Shown here in pieces: positions 1 to 6,786 of a stretch of 8,186 nucleotides of DNA. The stretch comes from Gammaproteobacteria bacterium (GTDB taxonomy: Bacteria; Pseudomonadota; Gammaproteobacteria; Steroidobacterales; Steroidobacteraceae), in the NCBI GenBank assembly GCA_019242385.1, contig JAFAVO010000292.1, forward strand, positions 1 to 8,186. The letters run 5' to 3'. Below the pieces are notes generated by a model. It did no database searches, was not told the DNA's origin, and saw only the letters and a list, made by a program, of their open reading frames with translations. The position numbers and the translations under genes are program-made. Each line of letters begins with the position of its first letter. The stretch's first letter is position 1.

Positions 1-357
1 GCCGGCGTCCATGGTAGCGACGATGCGCGCGATCTCCTCCGGCGGATTCTGCAGGTCGGCATCCAGAGTGATCACGTAGCGGCCGCGCGTTTGCTGGAAC
101 GCGGCGAGGATCGCCAGGTGCTGGCCGGCGTTGCGCGCCAGGACCACCACGCGCGTGACATCCGGACGTCGCTGGAACTGCTCGCGCAGCCGTGCGACCG
201 AGCGGTCGCGGCTGCCATCATCGACGAATACCACCTCGTAGGGACGGCCCAGGGCATCGAGCGCCGGGTACAGCCGCTCGAAAAGCAACGGCAGGCCCTC
301 CTCCTCGTTGTACACCGGGATGACGACGGAGATATCCGGGATCACGGCTGCGCTCAC
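1..357 (-). CDS. arnC: ArnC-like undecaprenyl-phosphate Ara4N (Ara4FN) glycosyltransferase, GT2 family, 5' part only
   Basis: The first 119 codons are inside the window; the family is normally about 320-330 residues, so the C-terminal membrane anchor lies beyond the left edge. Seen in the translation: an N-terminal nucleotide-sugar fold starting SVVIPVYNEEEGLP (residues 10-23), the acidic VDDGSRDRS motif (D46, D47), RNAGQHLAILAAF (75-87) and the DADLQNPPEEI motif (D99, D101). RN-GQ, TLDADLQNP and PEEI are the pattern of ArnC and its dolichyl-phosphate mannose synthase relatives. Known role: on the cytoplasmic face of the inner membrane it transfers (formylated) 4-amino-4-deoxy-L-arabinose from UDP to undecaprenyl phosphate. 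The start is a GTG at 357-355 whose last two bases belong to the arnB TGA stop, giving a GTGA overlap and probable translational coupling. From this fragment alone a different polyprenyl-phosphate glycosyltransferase is possible; the position after arnB decides for ArnC. Confidence 0.87.
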   Translation of the reverse strand, partial: MSAAVIPDISVVIPVYNEEEGLPLLFERLYPALDALGRPYEVVFVDDGSRDRSVARLREQFQRRPDVTRVVVLARNAGQHLAILAAFQQTRGRYVITLDADLQNPPEEIARIVATMDAG

Positions 358-1502
358 CGGCGGGCCCCGCGCAGGATGGTGTTCACGGCGTTGACCACGC
401 GCTCGACATCCTGCAGCTGCATCGCCGGGAAGAGCGGCAGCGTGACCGTCTCGCGGCCGATACGCTCGGCGTTGGGGAATTGGCCCTCGCGGTAGCCGAG
501 CGCCCGATAAGCAGTGAAGAGGTGAATCGCCGGATAGTGGACTCCGGTACCGATGCCCTGCACCTTCATCGCCTCCATGAACTTTGCGCGCGAGATGCTG
601 AGCTGCGCGAGCGGCAGGAGCGGTGTGAACACGTGCCAGCTGTGTCCCTCATCTCCGCGCTCGGGCAGGCGCAGCGGCGCATCCTCGGCCCACAGCTCGT
701 AGTAGCGGCTGATGAGCGCACGCCGCCGGGCGTTGAACTCCTCCAGCCGCCTGAGCTGCCCGAGTCCCACTGCCGCCGCCACGTCCGAGAGGTTGTATTT
801 GCCACCGGCGAGCAGCGTGTCGAAACCATCGAGCCCGGACTTCACCTGCCCGTGCCAGCGGTGCAGCTCGATCGCGCGCAGCTCCTCGGCCGAGCCGCCG
901 GAGATCGCGCCGCCCTCGATGGTGGTCATGTTCTTGTTCGGATGGAAGCTGAAGCACACCAGGTCACCGAAGCTGCCGATGCGGCGCCCGCGCCAGCAGG
1001 ACCCAATGGCGTGCGCCGCGTCCTCGATGACCCGCAGGCGATGGCGTTGCGCGATGGCGTACAGACGCTCCATGTCCACGGGATGTCCCGCGAAATGCAC
1101 CGGCATGATGGCGCGCGTGCGCGGGGTGATCGCCGCCTCGGTCTCGCCGAGATCGATGTTGCGTGAGTCGAGCCCGACATCGACGAACACCGGCCGGGCG
1201 CCGACACGCACGATGACGTTGGCCGTCGCCACGAAGCTCAGCGCCGGAGTAATGACCTCATCGCCCTCCCCGATGCCACAGGCGAGCAGTGCCATCTCCA
1301 GCCCGGCGGTCGCAGAGGTCTGGGTGCGCACCGGCCGGCCGCCCAGATACGCGGACAACTCGGCCTCGAGTTGCGCCACCTTCGGCCCGCTCGCCAGCCA
1401 GCCCGAGCGCAGCACCTCGGCGACCGCCGCAATGGTGTCCTCGTCGATGCTCGGACGGGTGAAAGGCAGCATGGGCTGCTGAGGTCGGTTCGAATCGTTC
1501 AT
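354..1502 (-). CDS. arnB: ArnB-type UDP-4-amino-4-deoxy-L-arabinose--oxoglutarate aminotransferase (DegT/DnrJ/EryC1 family)
   Basis: 382 residues, the usual length for ArnB. Known role: a cytoplasmic PLP enzyme that moves an amino group from glutamate to UDP-4-keto-arabinose (UDP-Ara4O), giving UDP-Ara4N. Seen: the N-terminal family signature LPFTRPSIDED (12-22) and SGWLASGPKVAQLE (33-46); TSATAGLEMAL (62-72) in the phosphate-binding region; VIEDAAHAIGS (158-168), with D161 placed to pair with the pyridine nitrogen; and SFHPNKNMTTIEGGAI (185-200), where K190 is the expected Schiff-base lysine. The C-terminal GVHYPAIHLF (320-329) is also typical. The frame stays open upstream to 1763, but that part overlaps the preceding gene and looks nothing like the family, so the ATG at 1502-1500 is chosen. 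It lies 8 bp after the stop of the arnE/F-like gene, with no strong Shine-Dalgarno, so it is probably coupled to it. Its stop overlaps the arnC start. Other DegT aminotransferases for amino sugars are similar, but the flanking arn genes support ArnB. Confidence 0.9.
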   Translation of the reverse strand: MNDSNRPQQPMLPFTRPSIDEDTIAAVAEVLRSGWLASGPKVAQLEAELSAYLGGRPVRTQTSATAGLEMALLACGIGEGDEVITPALSFVATANVIVRVGARPVFVDVGLDSRNIDLGETEAAITPRTRAIMPVHFAGHPVDMERLYAIAQRHRLRVIEDAAHAIGSCWRGRRIGSFGDLVCFSFHPNKNMTTIEGGAISGGSAEELRAIELHRWHGQVKSGLDGFDTLLAGGKYNLSDVAAAVGLGQLRRLEEFNARRRALISRYYELWAEDAPLRLPERGDEGHSWHVFTPLLPLAQLSISRAKFMEAMKVQGIGTGVHYPAIHLFTAYRALGYREGQFPNAERIGRETVTLPLFPAMQLQDVERVVNAVNTILRGARR

Positions 1503-1510
1503 GGCCAGAG

Positions 1511-1882
1511 TCAGGAGCGTGCCACCAGCACGACACCCACTACGATAACGCCGATCCCGGCGACGCGCTGCACGTTGGGGACTTCCCCGAGCAGCCACCA
1601 GGCGAGCCCGATGTTGATGACATAGCCGAGCGACAGCAACGGGTACGCCTGGCTCACCGGCACGCGCGAGAGCCCCACGAGCCAGACGATCACGCTCAGG
1701 CCATAGGCGAGCAGCGCATACCAGAGGGAGGGAACCACCAGGACGTTGAGCGCGCGCTGCCACACCCCGGCATCACCTGCGATGAGTGGTCCACTGACCC
1801 TCGTTGCGGCTTTGAGTCCGAGCTGTGCCAGCGCGTTGAGCAGGACACCGCAGAACAGGATCGAGAAATCACTCAGTCTCAC
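1511..1882 (-). CDS. ArnE/ArnF-like small EamA/SMR-fold membrane protein, putative Ara4N-phosphoundecaprenol flippase subunit
   Basis: 123 residues, almost wholly hydrophobic, with four predicted membrane segments at roughly 5-23, 52-72, 76-98 and 105-122: the single-domain SMR/EamA layout of ArnE (about 111 residues) and ArnF (about 128). Seen: LLNALAQLGLKAA (14-26) in helix 1, AYGLSVIVWLVGL (59-71), the family-typical VPVSQAYPLLSLGYV (74-88), and E100 after helix 3. Known role of the family: the ArnE/ArnF pair moves lipid-linked Ara4N from the inner to the outer leaflet of the inner membrane. Helices 1-2 resemble ArnF at least as much as ArnE, so no symbol is assigned. The start codon is GTG at 1882-1880 and overlaps the TGA of the arnT-like gene (GTGA), with no clear Shine-Dalgarno of its own. 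Only one subunit is visible; a partner may lie outside the window, or this protein may act as a homodimer (inference). Confidence 0.82.
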   Translation of the reverse strand: MRLSDFSILFCGVLLNALAQLGLKAATRVSGPLIAGDAGVWQRALNVLVVPSLWYALLAYGLSVIVWLVGLSRVPVSQAYPLLSLGYVINIGLAWWLLGEVPNVQRVAGIGVIVVGVVLVARS

Positions 1883-3531
1883 AGGCGGCTCACGGCTACG
1901 GTGTGGCTATCGGCGGCCAGGACTCGCCCCGGCAGGCCCCGCCGCCGCATGGCATCCCAGACGTGCGGATCGAAGAATGCCACGGCGGGGCCTGCGCCGC
2001 TCCAGCGAGCCGCAAACTGCTCGAGGCTCATGCGCCGCTCGGGCTCCTCATCCAGACCGAAGCGCAGCTCGCCTTCATAGCCGGCGAGCTGCAGCGTGCG
2101 CCCGAGATAGGGCGAGACCGTCTCGCGGAACTGGCCGACACTGTAGAGCGGGGTCTGCGCGCCGATGAATGGCCGCACCGCGCGCACCAGATCGCGTGCC
2201 GAGCGCGCGGGCGGGATGCAGGTGTACTCACACATCAGGCTCTGCCAGGCAAGGCTCGCTCCGAGCGCCGCGATGAGCACCAGGGTGAGCGGCCGAAGCG
2301 GGGCGCGGAAGCTGAGAGCGGCGGCGATCAGCGCCGCAGCGCACGCGGCCAGCGCCCAGATGAGCGCCTCGTGTGGCAGGTAATTGTTGCGGCGCAGACT
2401 GTAGATCAGCAGGCCCACCGCCACCAGGACCACCAGCGGCGCGGCGGCACGCGCGGCGTGGCGCGCGAGCCGGCTGGGGTCACCGAGCGCAGCGCCGGTG
2501 AGCGCGGCCAGCACCGGCACCATGGGCAGGATATACGGGGCGAGCTTCGAGCCCGATGCGGAAAAGAACAGCAACGTGAGCAGCGCGTAGATGAGCAGAA
2601 AGCGCCGTGGCTTGAAGGTGTGGGAGCCGGGCTGCTCCATCCATGCGGCGCGCGCGCCGCGCAGGCAGGGAATCAGCCAGGGCAGGACTGCCCCGAGCAG
2701 AAGCGGCAGGAAATACCACCACGGCTCGACGCGCTGATGCACGGTGGTGAGAAAGCGCGCGAAGTGCTCGTGCACGAAGAAAAATCCGGGGAAGCTCGGA
2801 TTGCGCAGCGTCACCAGCACGAACCATGGCGCGGCGATGATGAGGAAGAGCGCGACACCCGCGCGCGCGTGCAGTCGGCGCCACGTGCGCAGGTCGCGCT
2901 CGATGAGCGTGTACAGCACGAGCGCGCCGCCCGCGAGTACCCCGACCACGATTCCCTTGGAGAGCACTGCGAGCGCCGCCAGCGCCCAGGCGCGCAGCAT
3001 CCAGCGACGCTCGGCGGCCGAGCCGGTCGGCTCGCTCTGCGCGCGTGTGAAAGCGAGCACCGCGGCGGTCAGCCAGAAGGTGAAGGCCGCATCCAGCAGG
3101 TTGAGGTGCCCGATGACCTGGAAGTAGGGGCTGACTGCGAGCGCCGCGAGTGCCGCGAGCGCGGCCTCGTGGCCGTAGTAATGTCGCACCCAGGCAAACA
3201 CCAGCGGCAGACACGCGAACGCCAGTCCCACCGCCCAGATGCGCGAGCTCCATTCGCTCAGACCAAAAAAGGCGAACGCGGTCGCGGTCGCCCAGTATTG
3301 CAGCGGCGGCTTCTCGAAATATTTCAGATCGTTGAAGCGCGGAGTGATGAAGTCGCGATTCGCCAGCATCTCGCGCGGTATCGCAGCGTAGCGCCCCTCA
3401 TCCGGATCGAGCATCGGCCGTACCTGGATGGTCGCGAGCCAGGCGGCCGCGAGCAGCGCCCAGGGGAGCCAGCGCGCCGCCGCCGGGCGCACCGCGGCCG
3501 GGCGCGCCTCCGGGGCCGCGACTAACGCCAT
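1879..3531 (-). CDS. arnT: ArnT-like lipid A aminoarabinose transferase (GT83, GT-C fold)
   Basis: 550 residues, matching the 550-residue class of ArnT. Known role: an integral inner-membrane enzyme that transfers Ara4N from undecaprenyl phosphate to lipid A phosphates on the periplasmic side, lowering outer-membrane negative charge. Seen: a first membrane helix (about 20-37), then the first periplasmic loop with PDEGRYAAIPREM (43-55), including the D44/E45 acidic pair and R47-Y48 of GT-C enzymes, and LKYFEKPPLQYW (69-80), the hallmark of the ArnT/PMT superfamily. Further along are NLLDAAF (144-150), LSKGIV (190-195), HEHFARF (254-260) and SGSKLAPYILP (326-336). About a dozen hydrophobic helices run to about residue 430, followed by a soluble C-terminal domain (440-550). 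A close CEYTC cysteine pair (434, 438) sits just after the last helix. The ATG at 3531 follows the decarboxylase gene by 22 bp with no evident Shine-Dalgarno; the stop overlaps the next gene's GTG. A GT83 enzyme for another lipid-linked sugar is possible, but the neighbours favour Ara4N. Confidence 0.88.
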   Translation of the reverse strand: MALVAAPEARPAAVRPAAARWLPWALLAAAWLATIQVRPMLDPDEGRYAAIPREMLANRDFITPRFNDLKYFEKPPLQYWATATAFAFFGLSEWSSRIWAVGLAFACLPLVFAWVRHYYGHEAALAALAALAVSPYFQVIGHLNLLDAAFTFWLTAAVLAFTRAQSEPTGSAAERRWMLRAWALAALAVLSKGIVVGVLAGGALVLYTLIERDLRTWRRLHARAGVALFLIIAAPWFVLVTLRNPSFPGFFFVHEHFARFLTTVHQRVEPWWYFLPLLLGAVLPWLIPCLRGARAAWMEQPGSHTFKPRRFLLIYALLTLLFFSASGSKLAPYILPMVPVLAALTGAALGDPSRLARHAARAAAPLVVLVAVGLLIYSLRRNNYLPHEALIWALAACAAALIAAALSFRAPLRPLTLVLIAALGASLAWQSLMCEYTCIPPARSARDLVRAVRPFIGAQTPLYSVGQFRETVSPYLGRTLQLAGYEGELRFGLDEEPERRMSLEQFAARWSGAGPAVAFFDPHVWDAMRRRGLPGRVLAADSHTVAVSRL

Positions 3532-3553
3532 CGCAGCCGCGGCAACACGCGTC

Positions 3554-4612
3554 TCAGATGGCCGCCAGCGCCGCGACGCGGCTGCCGAAGCCTTCCTGCT
3601 TCACGTAGAAATCGATGGTGCGGCGGATCGCGGTATCCATGTCGGTGGTCGGCGCCCAGCCGAGATCGCGCCGCGCCGCCTCGATGTTGGGCACCCGCAC
3701 CTGGATATCCTGGTAGTACTTGCCGTAATAGTCGCCCGCGGACACCTCGAGAATCTCGGTGGCGCGGGCGTTGTCGCGCAGCACGGGAAACTCCTGGGCG
3801 ATGCGGATGGTGCGCTGTGCCAGATCACGGATCGAGATGCAGTTGCCGGGGTTCCCGATGTTGAAGATGCGCCGGCTGGCACGGCCGTCCTGGTTCTCGA
3901 TGATGGTCAACAGGCACTCGATCGCGTCGTCGATGTAGGTGAAGGAGCGCTTCTGGTTGCCGCCGTCGACCAGCTTGATCGGCCGGCGATACAGCACGTT
4001 GGAGAGGAACTGGGTGAAGACGCGCGAGCTGCCCTCCTTGGGCTCTTCCGGATTGTCGAGATTCGGACCGATGAAGTTGAAGGGGCGGAACAGGGTGTAG
4101 TCGAGGTTGTCGCGCACCCCGTAGGCATAGATGACGCGGTCCAGCAGCTGCTTGCAGGCCGCGTAGATCCAGCGCTGCTTGTTGATCGGCCCATAGACCA
4201 GCGCGCTCGTCTCCTCATCGAGCACCGCATCGGGCGACATGCCGTAGATCTCCGAGGTGGAGGGAAACAGCAGGCGCTTACCGTACTTGACACAGTGACG
4301 GACGATATCGATGTTCGCCTCGAAGTCGAGCTCGAATACCCGCAGCGGATGAGTCACGTACTGCGCCGGGTTGGCGATCGCCACCAGCGGCACCACCACG
4401 TCGCACTTCTTGACGTGGTACTCGACCCACTCCTTGTTGATGGTGATGTCGCCTTCGACGAAGTGAAAGCGATCGTTCTTCGGCAGGTCACCGAGCTTGT
4501 TGTCGGCGAGATCGATGCCGTAGACCTCCCAGGGCCGCTTCTCGAGGATCGCGTTGGTGAGCGCGCTGCCGATGAAGCCGTTCGCCCCGAGGATCATTAT
4601 CTTGAGTGCCAT
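3554..4612 (-). CDS. arnA: Standalone ArnA dehydrogenase-type UDP-glucuronate oxidative decarboxylase (UDP-4-keto-pentose / UDP-xylose synthase-like SDR)
   Basis: 352 residues, equivalent to only the C-terminal half of E. coli ArnA. Known role of that half: NAD+-dependent oxidation and decarboxylation of UDP-glucuronate to UDP-4-keto-arabinose (UDP-Ara4O), the entry step to Ara4N. Seen: an extended short-chain-dehydrogenase Rossmann fold with GANGFIG (9-15), EGDITINKEWVEYHVKKCD (53-71), PSTSEIYG (117-124), RWIYAACKQ (147-155) and FRPFNFIGP (175-183). Catalytic residues S120, E121, Y150, K154 and R306 sit at a constant offset of 313 from E. coli ArnA S433, E434, Y463, K467 and R619. The N-terminal formyltransferase half is absent, and the 88 bp upstream cannot encode it. 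The single-domain form also resembles the Ralstonia-type bifunctional UDP-4-keto-pentose/UDP-xylose synthase, so part of the product could be UDP-xylose. The ATG at 4612 has an excellent GGAGGT six bases upstream. It is the first gene of the arn run. The symbol follows the homologous domain; this is not a full ArnA. Confidence 0.9.
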   Translation of the reverse strand: MALKIMILGANGFIGSALTNAILEKRPWEVYGIDLADNKLGDLPKNDRFHFVEGDITINKEWVEYHVKKCDVVVPLVAIANPAQYVTHPLRVFELDFEANIDIVRHCVKYGKRLLFPSTSEIYGMSPDAVLDEETSALVYGPINKQRWIYAACKQLLDRVIYAYGVRDNLDYTLFRPFNFIGPNLDNPEEPKEGSSRVFTQFLSNVLYRRPIKLVDGGNQKRSFTYIDDAIECLLTIIENQDGRASRRIFNIGNPGNCISIRDLAQRTIRIAQEFPVLRDNARATEILEVSAGDYYGKYYQDIQVRVPNIEAARRDLGWAPTTDMDTAIRRTIDFYVKQEGFGSRVAALAAI

Positions 4613-4618
4613 GTCGCT

Positions 4619-4624
4619 ACCTCC
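4619..4624 (-). promoter_or_regulatory. Strong Shine-Dalgarno for the arnA-type decarboxylase gene
   Basis: On the minus strand the sequence GGAGGT ends six bases before the ATG at 4612. It is the best ribosome binding site in the window. The downstream arn genes have weak or no such sites, so this fits the first cistron of the operon, with later genes translated by coupling. Confidence 0.8.
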
Positions 4625-4631
4625 AGCAGCG

Positions 4632-4651
4632 CCGCGCCCCGCCTGGCGCGG
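4632..4651 (-). other. GC hairpin in the spacer between cstA and the arn genes
   Basis: A perfect 7-bp inverted repeat (CCGCGCC / GGCGCGG, 4632-4638 and 4645-4651) with a 6-base loop lies 7 bases upstream of the Shine-Dalgarno. In the transcript it would form a stable stem. No run of T follows it on the minus strand, so it is not a standard intrinsic terminator. It may be a leader element or chance structure in GC-rich DNA. The rest of the 88-bp spacer (4613-4700) shows no clear -35/-10 pair and no PmrA- or PhoP-like direct repeat that I can recognise. Confidence 0.35.
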
Positions 4652-4700
4652 GCCACACGGGTGGAAAAGCGAGCGATGTTAGCACTGCGCGCGCACCGGG

Positions 4701-6761
4701 TCAGTGGCCCGCGAGCGCTGCCCCCGGCAGCTGGCTCGGCACGTAGGGCGACTCGGAGCTGGTGCGCACCGGCAGGCCCCGGAGCGTGCGCGCCGCTACC
4801 CGCGCCATGTCGAGGATCACCAGCCAGAGAATCGCGGTGAACAGCAGGGTGAGCGCCGCATCCAGGCGCTGGTTGAAAATCAGCTGCGGTGCGACCGCGG
4901 CGCGCTCCGGGGTCAGTGCGCCCGCGGCGAGCTTCGCCGCAAGATCGCCGGCAGCCGCCAGGAAGCCGATATGGACATCGGCGCTCGTGAGCTTCTGCCA
5001 CGCGGCGCTGGTCGTCACCAGCGCGAGCCACGCGAGCGGCGCCAGAGTCACGAGCGCGTAGCGGGCCCGGCCGGACTTGATGAGGATGCCGGTCGCCACG
5101 GTGAGTGCGATGGCCGCGAGCATCTGATTGGCGATGCCGAAGAGTGGCCAGAGAATGTTCACGCCGCCGTTGGGATCGATCACGCCGACGTAGAGGAAAT
5201 AGCCCCAGGCGGCCACCAGCAGCGTGCTGGCGAAGAGCACCGAGGGGTACCAGGAAGTGCGGCCGAGCGGCGCCCACACCTGCCCGAGCAGATCCTGGAG
5301 GATGAAGCGTCCGACGCGCGTACCGGCATCGAGCGTGGTCAGAATGAACACCACCTCGAACATGATCGCGAAGTGGTACCACAGCGCCGCGAGCCCGCGC
5401 CCGAAGCTGCTGCCGAAGATGCTCGCCATACCGACCGCGAGCGAGGGCGCGCCGCCGGTGCGCGCGAAGAGCGTGCGCTCGCCCATCGACTGCGCGAGCG
5501 CCTGCATCTGCTGCGCGGTCACCGGAAATCCCCAGCCGCTGATGGTGTGCACCGCGAGATCCGGGGTTGCCCCGACGACACCGGCGCCGGAGTTGATGGC
5601 GAAGTACACCCCCGGATCGAGCAGCGTCGCAGCGATCATCGCCATGATGGCGACGAAGGACTCCAGCGCCATGCTGCCGTAACCGACGAGGCGCACGTCA
5701 GCCTCGTTGCTGATGAGCTTGGGCGTCGTGCCGCTCGCCACCAGTGCATGGAAACCGGAGATCGCCCCGCAGGCGATGGTGATGAAGACGAAGGGAAACA
5801 GCCTGCCGCCGAAGAGCGGCCCAGTGCCATCGATGAACTGCGTCACCGCGGGCATGCGCAGCTGCGGGTGCGTGAGCACGATGGCGATGGCGAGCAGTGC
5901 GACCGTGCCGAGCTTGAGAAAGGTCGAGAGGTAATCGCGCGGCGCGAGCAGCAGCCACACCGGCAGCGTCGCCGCCACCCAGGCGTAGATCACGATCGCG
6001 GCCGCGAGCGGCAGCGGCGCATAGTCGAACCAGGTGCGCAGGTGCTCCTGCTGATCGAGCCAGCCGCCGGCCAACACGGCCCCCAGCACCAGCGCCACAC
6101 CGATGATGGACGCCTCGAGCACCCTGCCCGGGCGCCACGAGCGCAGATAGATCCCGATCACGATGGCCACGGGGATGGTGGCCGCCACGGTGGAGGTAGC
6201 CCAGGGGCTGTGCTTCATCGCGTTGACGATGACGAGTCCGAGGACTGCCGACAGCACGATCAGTATCAGCAGCGTACCGATCAAGGCGGCCAGTCCTCCG
6301 ACAGGCCCGAGCTCATCGCGCGCCATCTGCCCGAGGCTGCGGCCGTCGCGGCGGATCGAGAGCAGGAGGATGGTCATGTCCTGCACGCAGCCCCCGAGCA
6401 CCGCGCCCACGAGTATCCACAAGGTCCCGGGCAGGTAGCCGAACTGGGCCGCGAGCGTCGGACCGACCAGCGGCCCCGGACCGGCGATCGCGGCGAAATG
6501 GTGGCCGAACACGATCGCCCGATGGGTGGGCACGAAATCGCGTCCGTTGTTCAACCGCTCGGCCGGGGTCGCGCGCGAGGGATCGACCTGCAGTACCCGC
6601 GTCGCGATCCATGCCGCGTAGAAGCGATAGCCGAGCAGGTAGACGCAGACCGCCGCGGTGATGATCCACAAGGCGTTGATCGGCTCGTGCCGATGGAGCG
6701 CGATGCCGCCCATCGCGATGCCGCCACCGAGCGCCAGGAGAATCGCGGAAATCATGCGCAT
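4701..6761 (-). CDS. cstA: CstA-family carbon starvation membrane carrier (peptide/pyruvate transporter)
   Basis: 686 residues from the chosen start; E. coli CstA has 701 and BtsT 716. Known role: inner-membrane uptake of peptides and/or pyruvate during nutrient limitation. Seen: NNGRDFVPTHRAIVFGHHFA (71-90) leading into AIAGPGPLVGPTLAAQ (91-106), the family signature, then DMTILLLSIRRDGRSLGQMA (128-147). Later come ACGAISGFHALVASGTTPK (330-348), FEVVFILTTLDAGTRVGRF (468-486) and WPLFGIANQMLAA (538-550), all CstA hallmarks. At least fifteen hydrophobic stretches span the protein, and the last ones (about 500-655) fit the C-terminal CstA region. The open frame extends to 6836, but the extra 25 residues overlap hutF and look unlike the family. 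The ATG at 6761 has GGGGGTGG seven bases upstream, and starting here leaves 25 bp after the hutF stop. A second ATG at 6755 is possible. Substrate choice between peptides and pyruvate cannot be read from sequence. Confidence 0.92.
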   Translation of the reverse strand: MRMISAILLALGGGIAMGGIALHRHEPINALWIITAAVCVYLLGYRFYAAWIATRVLQVDPSRATPAERLNNGRDFVPTHRAIVFGHHFAAIAGPGPLVGPTLAAQFGYLPGTLWILVGAVLGGCVQDMTILLLSIRRDGRSLGQMARDELGPVGGLAALIGTLLILIVLSAVLGLVIVNAMKHSPWATSTVAATIPVAIVIGIYLRSWRPGRVLEASIIGVALVLGAVLAGGWLDQQEHLRTWFDYAPLPLAAAIVIYAWVAATLPVWLLLAPRDYLSTFLKLGTVALLAIAIVLTHPQLRMPAVTQFIDGTGPLFGGRLFPFVFITIACGAISGFHALVASGTTPKLISNEADVRLVGYGSMALESFVAIMAMIAATLLDPGVYFAINSGAGVVGATPDLAVHTISGWGFPVTAQQMQALAQSMGERTLFARTGGAPSLAVGMASIFGSSFGRGLAALWYHFAIMFEVVFILTTLDAGTRVGRFILQDLLGQVWAPLGRTSWYPSVLFASTLLVAAWGYFLYVGVIDPNGGVNILWPLFGIANQMLAAIALTVATGILIKSGRARYALVTLAPLAWLALVTTSAAWQKLTSADVHIGFLAAAGDLAAKLAAGALTPERAAVAPQLIFNQRLDAALTLLFTAILWLVILDMARVAARTLRGLPVRTSSESPYVPSQLPGAALAGH

Positions 6762-6768
6762 CACGTTG

Positions 6769-6776
6769 CCACCCCC
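6769..6776 (-). promoter_or_regulatory. Shine-Dalgarno-like site deciding the cstA start
   Basis: GGGGGTGG on the minus strand lies seven bases before the ATG at 6761, good spacing for that codon and poor for the alternatives at 6755 and 6836. It sits in the 25-bp spacer after hutF, so cstA can start independently on a shared message. Confidence 0.55.
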
Positions 6777-6786
6777 GAAACAGCCA

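Noticed and set aside
1503..1763. N-terminal extension of arnB by 87 residues (open frame to 1763).
   Set aside because: It would overlap most of the arnE/F-like gene and is Arg/Ala-rich and unlike the family; the ArnB N-terminal signature begins just after the ATG at 1502.
1903..3525. A 540-codon open frame on the plus strand opposite the arnT-like gene.
   Set aside because: Low-complexity charged translation without motifs, fully explained as the antisense shadow of a GC-rich membrane protein gene.
4681..4700. Palindrome TGCGCGCGCA just after the cstA stop, considered as a terminator.
   Set aside because: It has no loop and is not directly followed by a T-run; it is a chance alternating GC palindrome in GC-rich DNA.
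4660..4700. Possible TAACAT -10 box in front of the arn genes.
   Set aside because: Only four of six consensus matches, and no plausible -35 at the right distance in the GC-rich sequence upstream.
3428..4840. A 470-codon plus-strand open frame spanning the decarboxylase gene and the cstA-arn spacer.
   Set aside because: It crosses two genes and a spacer antisense, has no family signature, and the opposite strand encodes a near-textbook ArnA dehydrogenase domain.
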